A DNA stretch of 32,546 bases from a bacterium. GTDB taxonomy: Bacteria > Ratteibacteria > UBA8468 > B48-G9 > JAFGKM01. Made by a program: the position numbers and the translations under genes. This document shows positions 15,874 to 24,372 of the stretch, in pieces. The notes below the pieces were generated by a model. The model was not told the DNA's origin. It saw only the letters and a program-made list of their open reading frames with translations, and searched no databases. Location of the stretch: positions 1-32,546 of the forward strand of contig JALNXB010000018.1 of NCBI GenBank assembly GCA_023230585.1, written 5' to 3'. Position 1 is the first letter of the stretch. Every line of letters starts with the position of its first letter.

Positions 15874-16512
15874 ATGGCAGATATTCTTCAACTCTTAAAA
15901 GAGAATATAATTTCTGGTAATGCACCTAAAACAAAAGAATTAGTTGATAAGGCTCTCCAAGAAAAGATTGATATTCAAACAATCCTTAGCGATGGACTGA
16001 TAGCGGGAATGCTTATAGTTGGCAAAAAATTTAAAAACAACGAATTTTATGTTCCAGAAGTTCTTATTGCTGCAAGAGCAATGAACGCTGGTATGGAAAT
16101 CCTTGAACCTATGATAATACAAGCAGGCATACAACCTGTTGCAAAAGTTGCCATAGGTACTGTTAAAGGAGATTTACACGATATTGGTAAAAACCTTGTT
16201 GTTATGCTCTGGAAAGGAGCAGGTTTTGAAGTTGAAGATTTAGGGATAGATGTTGAGCCTGAAAAATTTGTTGAAGCTGTCAAAAGTGGAATAAATATCA
16301 TTGGAATGTCAGCTCTCCTTACTACCACAATGGTGGCTATGAAAGAAGTTGTAAACAAACTCCAAGAGGCAGGAGTAAGAGATAAGGTCAAAATAATTAT
16401 TGGTGGTGCACCTATTACTCAAAGTTTTGCTGATGAAATAGGCGCAGACGCTTATGCTCCAGATGCAGCCTCAGCAGTTGAGAAAGTACAGGAACTTTTA
16501 AATATCAAATGA
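15874..16512 (+). CDS. Corrinoid protein of methyltransferase systems (MtbC/MttC-like)
   Basis: 212-residue cobalamin carrier of the kind that shuttles methyl groups between a substrate methyltransferase and an acceptor. It has an N-terminal four-helix cap (about 1-88) and a Rossmann-like B12 domain with the base-off ligand motif GDLHDIGKN (Asp100, His102, Gly105), then the GMSALLTTTM and GGAPIT segments. Family length is normal. Partner methyltransferases (MtaB, MtbB or MttB type, or a MtaA-like uroporphyrinogen-decarboxylase relative) are normally adjacent but absent here, so its substrate is unknown. The stop overlaps the plsY start (ATGA). Its own promoter and AGGAG are visible. Confidence 0.93.
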   Translation: MADILQLLKENIISGNAPKTKELVDKALQEKIDIQTILSDGLIAGMLIVGKKFKNNEFYVPEVLIAARAMNAGMEILEPMIIQAGIQPVAKVAIGTVKGDLHDIGKNLVVMLWKGAGFEVEDLGIDVEPEKFVEAVKSGINIIGMSALLTTTMVAMKEVVNKLQEAGVRDKVKIIIGGAPITQSFADEIGADAYAPDAASAVEKVQELLNIK

Positions 16513-17111
16513 AAGAACTTTTTTTTATAATTTTTGGTTATTTATTTGGTAGCATACCTTTTGGGTATGTCTTATGCAAGATTTTCACAAAAAAAGATAT
16601 CAGAAATTACGGAAGTGGTAATATTGGAGCTACAAACGTTTACAGAGTAGCAGGCGGATTTGTAGCGATTGGAGTTTTAATTCTTGATATTTTGAAAGGT
16701 TTTTTACCTGTATTTATTGCAAAAACCTTTTATGATTTTTCTCCTTTATGGCTCCTTGCAATTGGTATTGCTCCAGTTTTAGGACACAACTTTTCTTTGT
16801 TTATGAAAGGTAAAGGAGGTAAAGGGGTTTCAACAAGTTTTGGAGTTATTATTGGGTTGTTCCCCAAAGCCGCTCTTTTCTCTTTCGTTATCTGGGCTCT
16901 TCTTATAATAATAACTCACTATGTTTCAGTTGGCGCACTAACAGCGTCTTTATCTTTGCCGTTTTTTATTTATCTGTTCCATAAAGATGTTTCTTACGTT
17001 TCTGCTGGTATACTGCTTTTTATACTAATATGGTTTAGTCATAAGGGAAACATCAAAAGAATTCTTAAAGGCAAAGAAAACAGAATTAGGTTACCGTGGG
17101 AAAAAAAATAG
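16509..17111 (+). CDS. plsY: Acyl-phosphate:glycerol-3-phosphate acyltransferase PlsY
   Basis: 200-residue integral membrane enzyme that acylates sn-glycerol-3-phosphate using acyl phosphate, the first step of phospholipid synthesis in most bacteria. All three signature loops are present: GSIPFGYVLCK near the N-terminus, GSGNIGATNVYRVAG, and GHNFSLFMKGKGGKGVSTSFG. Several hydrophobic segments fit the usual seven-helix fold. It is translationally coupled to the corrinoid protein by a 4-base overlap, an odd pairing with no obvious metabolic link. Confidence 0.97.
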   Translation: MKELFFIIFGYLFGSIPFGYVLCKIFTKKDIRNYGSGNIGATNVYRVAGGFVAIGVLILDILKGFLPVFIAKTFYDFSPLWLLAIGIAPVLGHNFSLFMKGKGGKGVSTSFGVIIGLFPKAALFSFVIWALLIIITHYVSVGALTASLSLPFFIYLFHKDVSYVSAGILLFILIWFSHKGNIKRILKGKENRIRLPWEKK

Positions 17112-17144
17112 TTTTTCCTTACATAAAATTTTATATTGTTGAAA

Positions 17145-17462
17145 ATGGATAAACAGAAATTCTATTATATTGGAGAGTTAAGTAAAATAGTAGAAGTACC
17201 TCCCCATATTTTGAGGTATTGGGAGAAAGAGTTTGCTCACATTAAACCATTGAGAGATAAAAGAGGTAACAGAATTTATACAGAAAAAGATATATTAAGA
17301 ATTAAACGTGTAAAATCTTTGGTATATGGTAACGGTTTTAGTATTAAAGGAGCTAAGAAAAAATTAAGAAAACCAAGTTCTAAACGACTGTTAGAGTCTA
17401 ACAGAACCTTTTTAAAAATAATTCTAAAAGAATTGCAGGAACTAAAAAAATGTTTAAAATAG
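17145..17462 (+). CDS. MerR-family transcriptional regulator
   Basis: 105-residue protein with an N-terminal MerR winged helix (YYIGELSKIVEVPPHILRYW, then KPLRDKRGNRIYTEKDI) in about the first 75 residues. The short basic C-terminal tail is too short for a normal dimerisation coil plus sensor domain. The frame opens at tandem TTGs from 17136, but I prefer the ATG at 17145. No Shine-Dalgarno sequence precedes it; a TATATT at 17132-17137 would give a leaderless message, though no matching -35 is visible. It overlaps purN by 13 bases, so the two are co-transcribed. Its target and any effector are unknown. Confidence 0.85.
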   Translation: MDKQKFYYIGELSKIVEVPPHILRYWEKEFAHIKPLRDKRGNRIYTEKDILRIKRVKSLVYGNGFSIKGAKKKLRKPSSKRLLESNRTFLKIILKELQELKKCLK

Positions 17463-18070
17463 GCGTGCTGGCTTCAGGAAAAGGAAGTAACCTTCAAGCT
17501 ATAATAGATTACATAAAAGATAAACAATTACCTATTGATATAAAGGTTGTTTTAAGCGATAATAAAGAATCGTTTGCTCTTAAGATAGCAGAAAAAGTTG
17601 GTATAGATAACCAGTATATCAACCCTGGCAGATATAAAACATTTTTAGAGCCTGATTCAGAAGAAGAGTTTATAAAAATATTAACTAAAAAAGATGTAGA
17701 TTTAATTTGTTTAGCTGGGTTTATGAGGGTATTAAAAACAAATTTTATAGACACGTTTCCCAATAAAATAGTAAATATACACCCTTCCCTTCTACCTGCT
17801 TTTCCTGGACTTGAAAGTTGGAAACAGGCTTTTAATTATGGTGTTAAATTTACAGGGTGCACAACACATTTTGTTGAGTATGAAATCGATTCAGGACCAA
17901 TTATAATGCAGGCAGTTGTTCCTGTTTTAGATGACGATACACCAGAAACTCTTCACCAAAAAATTCAAGAGAAAGAGCATATAATATACCCTTTAACTAT
18001 AAAGATAATATCTGAGGGCCGTTTAAACATATTAGGGAAAAAAACATATATAACCCCCGCAAAGGAATAA
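17450..18070 (+). CDS. purN: Phosphoribosylglycinamide formyltransferase
   Basis: 206-residue GAR transformylase, which moves a formyl group from 10-formyltetrahydrofolate to GAR in purine synthesis. The N-terminal GVLASGKGSNLQAI phosphate loop, the FMRVL segment and the catalytic trio Asn109, His111 (NIHPSLLPAF) and Asp147 (EIDSGPI) are all present. Length is normal. The start lies inside the end of the MerR gene (13-base overlap, different frame). No other pur genes are nearby. Confidence 0.96.
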   Translation: MFKIGVLASGKGSNLQAIIDYIKDKQLPIDIKVVLSDNKESFALKIAEKVGIDNQYINPGRYKTFLEPDSEEEFIKILTKKDVDLICLAGFMRVLKTNFIDTFPNKIVNIHPSLLPAFPGLESWKQAFNYGVKFTGCTTHFVEYEIDSGPIIMQAVVPVLDDDTPETLHQKIQEKEHIIYPLTIKIISEGRLNILGKKTYITPAKE

Positions 18071-18074
18071 GAGA

Positions 18075-18551
18075 ATGACAAAAAACACAGAAATAGTTAT
18101 AAGAAAAGCTATAATAAAAGATTGTAGTTACATAAAAAAACTTGTAAACAGTTATGCAGAGGAAGGGGTTATGCTGGCGTTGTCGGTCAACCAGATTTAT
18201 GAAAGACTTAGATGTTTCTCTATAATAGAAAAAAACGGACGTCCAATAGGTTGTGGCGCCTTAAAAATAGTATGGAAAGACCTTGCTGAAATAAGGTCTA
18301 TTGCAATTACCCGTTCGCAAAAGAAGAAAGGGTACGGTAAACTATTAATTGACGCACTACTTAAAGAAGCACGAGAGTTTGGATTGGAAAAAGTTTTTGC
18401 GTTAACCTATGTGCCAGAGTTTTTTGAAAAAAAGGGGTTTGAAAGAATATCAAAAAGCAAACTTCCTCACAAAGTTTGGGTTGACTGTATCAACTGCCCA
18501 AAATTTCCAAGATGTGATGAGATTGCTGTACAGATAAAATTAAACAAATGA
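18075..18551 (+). CDS. argA: Short ArgA-like GNAT acetyltransferase (N-acetylglutamate synthase)
   Basis: 158-residue GNAT protein resembling the stand-alone short form of N-acetylglutamate synthase, the first enzyme of arginine synthesis. The acetyl-CoA loop is QKKKGYGK after the beta strand RSIAI. The C-terminal HKVWVDCINCPKFPRCDE with its cysteines is typical of this group. It lacks the kinase-like domain of classical ArgA. The ArgA reading is supported by argG two genes downstream. An AAAGGA lies 8 bases before the ATG, within the end of purN. A GNAT of another substrate remains possible. Confidence 0.75.
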   Translation: MTKNTEIVIRKAIIKDCSYIKKLVNSYAEEGVMLALSVNQIYERLRCFSIIEKNGRPIGCGALKIVWKDLAEIRSIAITRSQKKKGYGKLLIDALLKEAREFGLEKVFALTYVPEFFEKKGFERISKSKLPHKVWVDCINCPKFPRCDEIAVQIKLNK

Positions 18552-19666
18552 GAAGATATATATTTTTATTTGTTGGTTTAACCATTTTGTTAACCTGCCT
18601 TAAATTTGCTGACGCAAAAATATTGTTTGGTGATAAAATCAATATTGAGCAACCTCTTTATGAAGAAGTTATTGCTTTAGGGGACGAGATTTTTTTAACC
18701 AACTCCCTTCAAAAAGAGTTTGTTGGTGTTGCAAGAAAAATTTTTGCCGAAACCGATATAAAGAAAGATTTTATAGGTGTAGGGATAAAACTTGATTTTA
18801 CAGGGAAAGCAGAACAAGATATCGTTCTTATTGGTAACACTATTGAAGCAAACGGAATAAGTAATAAAAGTATGACAGTTTTTGGTAAAAATATACAATT
18901 AAATATGCTGGTAGCCAACAACCTAAAAGCGAGTGCCGAAAATATAGAAATAACAGGGAATGTTGGAGCAAAAACCACCTTATGGGGCAAAAATATTTCT
19001 GTAAGCGGACAATATAATGATATGCAAATATACGGAAACGAAATAATTTTTAAACCAGACACAATAATTAAAGGTGACCTTACGTATAATTCACCCGAAA
19101 AACAAGACCTGTCTCATATCAATATAAAAGGCAACGTTGTCTGGAGTGAACCTTTTTCTGAAAGAATAAAAACAAAAACTCCCATAGAAAAATTGAAAAA
19201 ACTTTATCTTTTTTTCTCCCTCTTATTTCCAGTATTGATAATGTTTTTCTTCTTCCCAAATCTTTTTAAACAGACCACATATACATCTGGTCAAAAATAT
19301 ATTCAATCTTTTATAAGTGGCTTGTTTCTAATTATACCTACATTAATAGCTATCCCAATAATTTTTATAACAATCATAGGAGCACCTTTAGGTTTAATTG
19401 TTACCACTTCTTTTCTTTCTGCAATTTATATTTCAAGAGTTTTCCCATCCATATTTTTGGGTAGAATTATTTTTTATAAGGTTCAAGATTCGTCTTGGGT
19501 ATGGATACTTGCTATATTTATAGGAATATTTCTTTTTACAACAATTTCTCTACACCCAACAGCTAAAATACTTCTTAACCTACTTTCTATCCCAGCAGGA
19601 TTTGGTGCTCTCTTTTGGGGTAGAATGGGTTTAGTTAAAAGACTTAAAAAAGAAGGTATACTTTAA
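18548..19666 (+). CDS. Secreted bactofilin-like beta-helix protein with C-terminal membrane domain
   Basis: 372 residues. A signal peptide (about 1-23, MRRYIFLFVGLTILL... to FADA) leads into about 175 residues of short beta-strand repeats rich in 'V/I-x-G-x-x-I' turns (VLIGNTIEANG, MTVFGKNIQLN, TTLWGKNISV, MQIYGNEIIF). This is the look of a bactofilin/polymer-forming solenoid, placed outside the cytoplasm. The C-terminal half (about 218-365) holds four or five hydrophobic segments, with a loop APLGLIV between them. Proteins of this build are usually annotated as polymer-forming or cell-shape proteins, but function is unproven. It overlaps the argA-like gene by 4 bases (ATGA). Confidence 0.7.
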   Translation: MRRYIFLFVGLTILLTCLKFADAKILFGDKINIEQPLYEEVIALGDEIFLTNSLQKEFVGVARKIFAETDIKKDFIGVGIKLDFTGKAEQDIVLIGNTIEANGISNKSMTVFGKNIQLNMLVANNLKASAENIEITGNVGAKTTLWGKNISVSGQYNDMQIYGNEIIFKPDTIIKGDLTYNSPEKQDLSHINIKGNVVWSEPFSERIKTKTPIEKLKKLYLFFSLLFPVLIMFFFFPNLFKQTTYTSGQKYIQSFISGLFLIIPTLIAIPIIFITIIGAPLGLIVTTSFLSAIYISRVFPSIFLGRIIFYKVQDSSWVWILAIFIGIFLFTTISLHPTAKILLNLLSIPAGFGALFWGRMGLVKRLKKEGIL

Positions 19667-19713
19667 ATTATTAAGCTTCTTACACTTAATTGAAGCAAAG
19701 GAGAACAGAGGAA

Positions 19714-20913
19714 ATGAAAATCGTACTTGCGTATTCAGGAGGGCTTGACACATCAATTGCTATTCAATGGTTGAAAGATAAGTATAACGCAGAAATTATT
19801 GCTTACACTTCAAACGTAGGTCAGACAGACGACCCTGTCAAACTAGAAGAAAAGGCCTTAACAACAGGGGCAAGCAAATTCTATTTTGAAGACCTTAGGG
19901 AAGAGTTTATTAAAGATTATATTTTCCCTACACTTAAAGCGGGGGCGATGTATCAGGATAAATATCCTTTAGCAACATCCCTTACCCGTCCTTTAATTAC
20001 TGACGGTATGGTAAAAGTTGCGTTAAAAGAAAAAGCCGACGCACTTGCGCACGGTTGTACAGGTAAAGGAAATGATCAAGTAAGATTTGAACTTTCAACA
20101 AGATACCTTGCTCCAGATATTAAAGTGATTGCCCCACTGAGAGAATGGGAATTCAAATCAAGAGAAGAAGAGATGGACTATGCTAAAAAATATAATATCC
20201 CTGTATCTGTAACAAAAGCAAAACCTTACAGTATTGACTGGAGTTTATGGGGAATATCGGTAGAATGTGGTGTGCTTGAGGACCCATGGAATGAACCACC
20301 AGAAGATGCATACCAGATAACATCATCTCCTGACCAAGCTCCCTCGACCCCAAAATATTTTGTTATAACATTTGAAAAAGGCATCCCGGTTGCGCTCGAT
20401 GGAAAGACTATACCTCCTCTTGAATTGATAGAAACACTAACAGATATTGGTGGAAAATACGGTGTTGGTAGAATAGATATGGTTGAAGATAGGCTTGTTG
20501 GAATAAAATCGAGAGAAATATATGAAGCCCCAGCAGCAGTAATACTTCATTCTGCGCATAGCGAACTGGAAAAACTTGTATTTTCAAGAGATTTGTTTGA
20601 ATTTAAAAAACTTATTTCTCAAAGATACTCACAGCTTGTATATTTTGGACAATGGTTCTCACATATAAAAGATTGTCTTGATTCTTTTGTAGATGAAAGC
20701 CAAAAATTTGTAACAGGTGAAGTAAAAGTAAAACTACATAAAGGTCAATGTACAGTGGTTGGAAGAAAATCTCCATACTCTCTTTATAGCGAGGTCCTTG
20801 CTACATACACAGAAAAAGATATGTTCGACCATAAAGCATCTGATGGGTTCCTTGAGATATTTGGTCTACCTTCAAAACTTGAAGGGGCAAGAGAAAGGAA
20901 AAAGAGAGTTTAA
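19714..20913 (+). CDS. argG: Argininosuccinate synthase
   Basis: 399-residue ATP-dependent ligase joining citrulline and aspartate to argininosuccinate. The N-terminal PP-loop motif AYSGGLDTS, the GCTGKGNDQVRFE segment and the SIDWSLWGISVECG segment are all present. The frame extends upstream to a TTG at 19690, but the ATG at 19714 begins exactly at the family N-terminus (MKIVLAYSGG) and is preceded by AAGGAG (10 bases) and GAGG (2 bases). It closes the forward run; argH and other arg genes are not in the window. Confidence 0.97.
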   Translation: MKIVLAYSGGLDTSIAIQWLKDKYNAEIIAYTSNVGQTDDPVKLEEKALTTGASKFYFEDLREEFIKDYIFPTLKAGAMYQDKYPLATSLTRPLITDGMVKVALKEKADALAHGCTGKGNDQVRFELSTRYLAPDIKVIAPLREWEFKSREEEMDYAKKYNIPVSVTKAKPYSIDWSLWGISVECGVLEDPWNEPPEDAYQITSSPDQAPSTPKYFVITFEKGIPVALDGKTIPPLELIETLTDIGGKYGVGRIDMVEDRLVGIKSREIYEAPAAVILHSAHSELEKLVFSRDLFEFKKLISQRYSQLVYFGQWFSHIKDCLDSFVDESQKFVTGEVKVKLHKGQCTVVGRKSPYSLYSEVLATYTEKDMFDHKASDGFLEIFGLPSKLEGARERKKRV

Positions 20914-20972
20914 CTACTAACTCTTTCAATAATTTTTGGTAAACTTTAACGATACCATCCAGTTACTAAATA

Positions 20973-21019
20973 ATGGGCAATCCCTCAGTATTTTTACATC
21001 CTATTGGGGGATTGCCCAT
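20973..21019. repeat. Long inverted repeat between argG and the amidohydrolase gene
   Basis: ATGGGCAATCCC (20973-20984) pairs perfectly with GGGATTGCCCAT (21008-21019); a G-T and a C-G pair extend the stem to about 14. The loop is about 19 bases. It lies between convergent genes, which suits a transcription stop, but no T-run follows on either strand, so it is not a standard intrinsic terminator. Confidence 0.6.
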
Positions 21020-21109
21020 AAACATATACACTTCATATCGAAACCTACTTACACTAAACTGCAAACTTCGGCAGGCATATATGACGCTAAGAAAATAAAA
21101 GTGAGAGAT

Positions 21110-22765
21110 TTACTCAATATTTATAACTTGTGAAACAATTTTTGGTAACTTATGTTCAAGCAATCTACCTTTTGTTAAAACTTTAGCAAAATTCTTGGCA
21201 AGCACTTTCTTTTTATCTTCAAAACTTAAACGAGTATAAATAGCCCAACCCAACTGAGGTCTCGGATCCCTCATTGAAGAGTCTGAACCAAAAATAACTC
21301 GTTCAGAACCAACAGTGTTGCATAACCATTCAATTAAACCGTTTGGTACTCCAGTAATGGTAATTTCTGCCATTATATTGGAATGTTCCAATAAAAGGTC
21401 TGCTACCAACCTTGCAAAATGCCAATCAGAACAAGAGTGTGCAATAAGAAAGGTAACATTTGGGTATTTTATTGATAGTTCTTTCATTGCTTTTATACCT
21501 ACATCATTTTCTGATATATGCATAAGCCCGTACAAATGGTATCTATTTGCAAACTCCCAGTAAGAATGATATTCCTTATCATTGTACGGTATATTCCAAA
21601 AGTTGTAAGGTTTAAGCCCTCTAAACCCAAGTTTAAGGTGCAGATAATTACACATTTCAATAATCTCTTCCGAACTCTGTTGTAATGGGTCACAAGTTGA
21701 AAGCCCAACAATCTCTTCAGGTGCAATCTTTACGGCATCAACAACGGCTTTATTCCCTTCTTCTATCCACCCTCCAACAGGTGCTATCCACGACATAACA
21801 GCGGTTAAATCTACCCCTATATGTCTATTAATTTTCAATACGCCATCTATATCTCCTTCTGGCATAAGGTAAGTAGAACCAATACCGTTTAATCCTTTAT
21901 GCAAGATATGACAATGAGCATCAAAAACAGGTACAGGTACAGGTTTTTTGTTGCTAACAGTTTCTACTATTACATCTTTGGACTCAGGCGCCTTTGGAGA
22001 TATTTTAGGAGATTGGTTCAACAACCTTGCAAGGTTTTCTCCTGCAAACTTATCTATTTTATCCTTATCAAGTAAAGTAAAATCAACAAAACCTCTTGCA
22101 GAACCACCAGAAGATTTAAGTAAACCCGAACCAAAAAGCAACCTCTCTATTCCATACCTTTCACTAAACAACTCCACCGCACGGTTGCCTTGAAACCTAT
22201 GAAACTCAAGAAAAGTGTTTGGGCAACTATCCATTACAGCCGTCATCAACCTCCATGTGTTAACCCATCTTGCATCTCCAAAAATTACTGGACAATTATT
22301 AAAAATATTACAAAACGTTACAAGGTTTTCGTAGGTAGCCACAATATTTTGTATACTCAAAAGAATAGGTATCTTCTTTTCATTTAAATAGTCAGCAAGA
22401 TGCCCAAGAACGTCCTTATTAATTGGATATCCTTGTTTTGCAGGGGACATCCACACTGCTTTTACGTCTTCTCCTTCCATCATTTTTTGGAGTTCTTTAG
22501 GCTTAGGGAAATCTCCTGCCTGATGAGGCAAAACAATCCAACAAGGGAATAGGCGCTTTCTATACGCAGAAATCTCTTTAACGAGCATCCTATTAACAAA
22601 CATAGGGTCATAATGGTATCCTTGTTGATGTCTTACCAAGGCTCCTGTTATACCGTAAAAATCTATATCTTCCAAAAGATGTTCCAATTTCCATCTTTCA
22701 TCTGGATCTTTACCTGGTCCAGGACCATACATAGTCCAACTGTCAAAAATCATACATTCTGACAT
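21110..22765 (-). CDS. Tandem two-domain amidohydrolase (one half apparently inactive)
   Basis: 551 residues built from two related amidohydrolase-2 TIM-barrel units. The second unit (about 278-545) has the metal and catalytic set: FDAHCH (His284, His286), GLKPY, LMHI (His416), IAHSC (His443) and FGSD (Asp495). The first unit (about 5-255) aligns by pattern but reads FDSWTM in place of the HxH motif and FGSG where the last Asp should be, so it should not bind metal. Both units end with the same 'NLARLL/NFAKVL' helix. The substrate is unknown. GAGGAG lies 6 bases before the ATG, inside the junction with the upstream DMT gene (11-base gap), so it is the last gene of ppiase-DMT-amidohydrolase. 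Confidence 0.85.
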   Translation of the reverse strand: MSECMIFDSWTMYGPGPGKDPDERWKLEHLLEDIDFYGITGALVRHQQGYHYDPMFVNRMLVKEISAYRKRLFPCWIVLPHQAGDFPKPKELQKMMEGEDVKAVWMSPAKQGYPINKDVLGHLADYLNEKKIPILLSIQNIVATYENLVTFCNIFNNCPVIFGDARWVNTWRLMTAVMDSCPNTFLEFHRFQGNRAVELFSERYGIERLLFGSGLLKSSGGSARGFVDFTLLDKDKIDKFAGENLARLLNQSPKISPKAPESKDVIVETVSNKKPVPVPVFDAHCHILHKGLNGIGSTYLMPEGDIDGVLKINRHIGVDLTAVMSWIAPVGGWIEEGNKAVVDAVKIAPEEIVGLSTCDPLQQSSEEIIEMCNYLHLKLGFRGLKPYNFWNIPYNDKEYHSYWEFANRYHLYGLMHISENDVGIKAMKELSIKYPNVTFLIAHSCSDWHFARLVADLLLEHSNIMAEITITGVPNGLIEWLCNTVGSERVIFGSDSSMRDPRPQLGWAIYTRLSFEDKKKVLAKNFAKVLTKGRLLEHKLPKIVSQVINIE

Positions 22766-22776
22766 CTTTCGCTCCT

Positions 22777-23685
22777 CTATTTTTTCCCCTGTTTTATTAT
22801 TAATTCTTTTGCTTTTTTATCTATAAATTTATGTATTTTTTTTGTATAATCTTCTGACATAACAACCATATAACATGAAACAAGAACAATCACCATACCT
22901 ATAAAACTTTTAGAAGTAAAAGGTTCATTAAATATAGTTAACCCTATAACAAGATTAAAGACTGGATGCAACGTGGATATTAAAGAAGCTGTAGCTACAG
23001 TGTTAAATTTGTAGGCATAAGTTGTCATTAATTGACCAACCGCTGCAGTAACACCTATGGCTAGCAAAATAAAGCCACCTCCTATATTCATCTTAATAGG
23101 TATAAGATTTGCTGGTATAAGTACAAGCCAAAAACCTATAACACATTGAGAGAAAAAAACACTATGAGTTGACTCTGTTTCTCTTGCTTTTTTTATTATA
23201 ACATTCGCTGCACCTGAAATAACAGCACCCAAAATAGCAATCCCTTCTTTAATATTGACAGCACCTACAGCACCAGAACCCACCATAAGATATAATCCGT
23301 ATAAAGTAAGGAAAATGAAAAACATTTTTAAAAAAGAAACACTTTCCTTTAAAACAAAAATACCTATAATGGTAGCAAAAATAGTTGACGAATTGCTTAT
23401 CATCGTTCCCCTTGCTAATCCAATATTCAATATCGACCAATAATAAACAAAAACAGCCACACCACCAAACAACCCTCTTAGTATCAGGATAAAAGATTTT
23501 GTGAACTCAAGGGTTATCTTTTTTGTAATAGCAAGAGTTCCAAGTATAGCCATACCTATAGCAAACCTAAACAAAGTTACTTTAAACGAATCTATATAAG
23601 ACGCATATCTAACTAAAAAAGCCATCAACGAGTAAACTAAATTCGCACCTACAAGCCACCAGATAGATTGTTTTTCAGAACTCAT
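22777..23685 (-). CDS. EamA/DMT-superfamily transporter
   Basis: 302-residue membrane protein with about ten hydrophobic helices arranged as two EamA repeats (about 8-138 and 150-282). Typical features are the RFAIGMAILG segment in repeat 1 and STLHPVFNLVIGLTIFNEPF near the end of repeat 2. The family exports or imports small metabolites; the substrate is not predictable. The start ATG has no clear Shine-Dalgarno sequence and lies 10 bases after the upstream cyclophilin stop, suggesting coupled translation. Confidence 0.92.
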   Translation of the reverse strand: MSSEKQSIWWLVGANLVYSLMAFLVRYASYIDSFKVTLFRFAIGMAILGTLAITKKITLEFTKSFILILRGLFGGVAVFVYYWSILNIGLARGTMISNSSTIFATIIGIFVLKESVSFLKMFFIFLTLYGLYLMVGSGAVGAVNIKEGIAILGAVISGAANVIIKKARETESTHSVFFSQCVIGFWLVLIPANLIPIKMNIGGGFILLAIGVTAAVGQLMTTYAYKFNTVATASLISTLHPVFNLVIGLTIFNEPFTSKSFIGMVIVLVSCYMVVMSEDYTKKIHKFIDKKAKELIIKQGKK

Positions 23686-23695
23686 ATTTGATAAA

Positions 23696-24289
23696 TTATT
23701 TTGGTTTGCGTATTATCTTTACACTCTTAAGAATAACAGGTTCCAGAGGTTTATCCATTTGATTCCGCTTCACTTTGGTTATCGCATCAACTATTTTTTG
23801 TCCTTCGGTCACCTGCCCAAAAATAGTATGCTTATTGTTCAACCAAGAAGTTTCAACTACTGTAATAAAAAACTGAGACCCGTTTGTGTTAGGACCGCTG
23901 TTAGCCATAGCCAACCGACCAGGCTTATCAAACTTTAATTTAGGCGAAAACTCATCTCCAAAAGTGTAGCCAGGTCCACCAAACCCTCTGCCAAGAGGAT
24001 CTCCTCCTTGAATCATAAAGTTTGGTATAACTCTATGGAAAATCGTTCCGTTATATAATGGTTTCTTTACTTTTTGTTTAGATACAGGGTCTGTCCACTC
24101 TTTACTTCCTTCTGCCAACCCTATAAAATTCTCAACCGTTTTAGGAGCAACATCTGGATAAAGAAGACAGGTAATATTTCCTTTATTTGTTTCAAATACT
24201 GCAAATACCTCTTCTTTCCCTTTCTTTTCTGCTCCACAGAGAGAAATTGCTGCTGTAACAAAACAAACCGCTATACCTTTTAACAACAT
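23696..24289 (-). CDS. Exported cyclophilin-type peptidyl-prolyl isomerase
   Basis: 197 residues. Cyclophilins speed cis-trans isomerisation at proline. Catalytic residues are present: Arg86, Phe91 and Gln94 in FHRVIPNFMIQGGDP, with the SQFFIT and WLNNKHTIFGQV segments following. A hydrophobic N-terminus (about 1-20, MLLKGIAVCFVTAAISLCGA) suggests export; the Cys is preceded by Leu, so a standard lipobox is not met. The insertion around 62-78 (KEWTDPVSKQKVKK) is usual in this bacterial subgroup. AAGGAG lies 6 bases before the ATG, and a TATAAT sits on the minus strand at 24313-24318. First gene of a three-gene reverse run. Confidence 0.93.
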   Translation of the reverse strand: MLLKGIAVCFVTAAISLCGAEKKGKEEVFAVFETNKGNITCLLYPDVAPKTVENFIGLAEGSKEWTDPVSKQKVKKPLYNGTIFHRVIPNFMIQGGDPLGRGFGGPGYTFGDEFSPKLKFDKPGRLAMANSGPNTNGSQFFITVVETSWLNNKHTIFGQVTEGQKIVDAITKVKRNQMDKPLEPVILKSVKIIRKPK

Positions 24290-24372
24290 AACGTCTCCTT
24301 TACCTCGCTTTTATTATACGGGGTTATAATTTGTACTACTTTTATAGTTTAAATTGGATTACAACTTAACAT

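Noticed and set aside
24230..24289. Lipoprotein signal in the cyclophilin
   Set aside because: The Cys in AISLCGA is preceded by Leu rather than Gly, Ala or Ser, so a standard lipobox is not met; a plain signal peptide or anchor is likelier.
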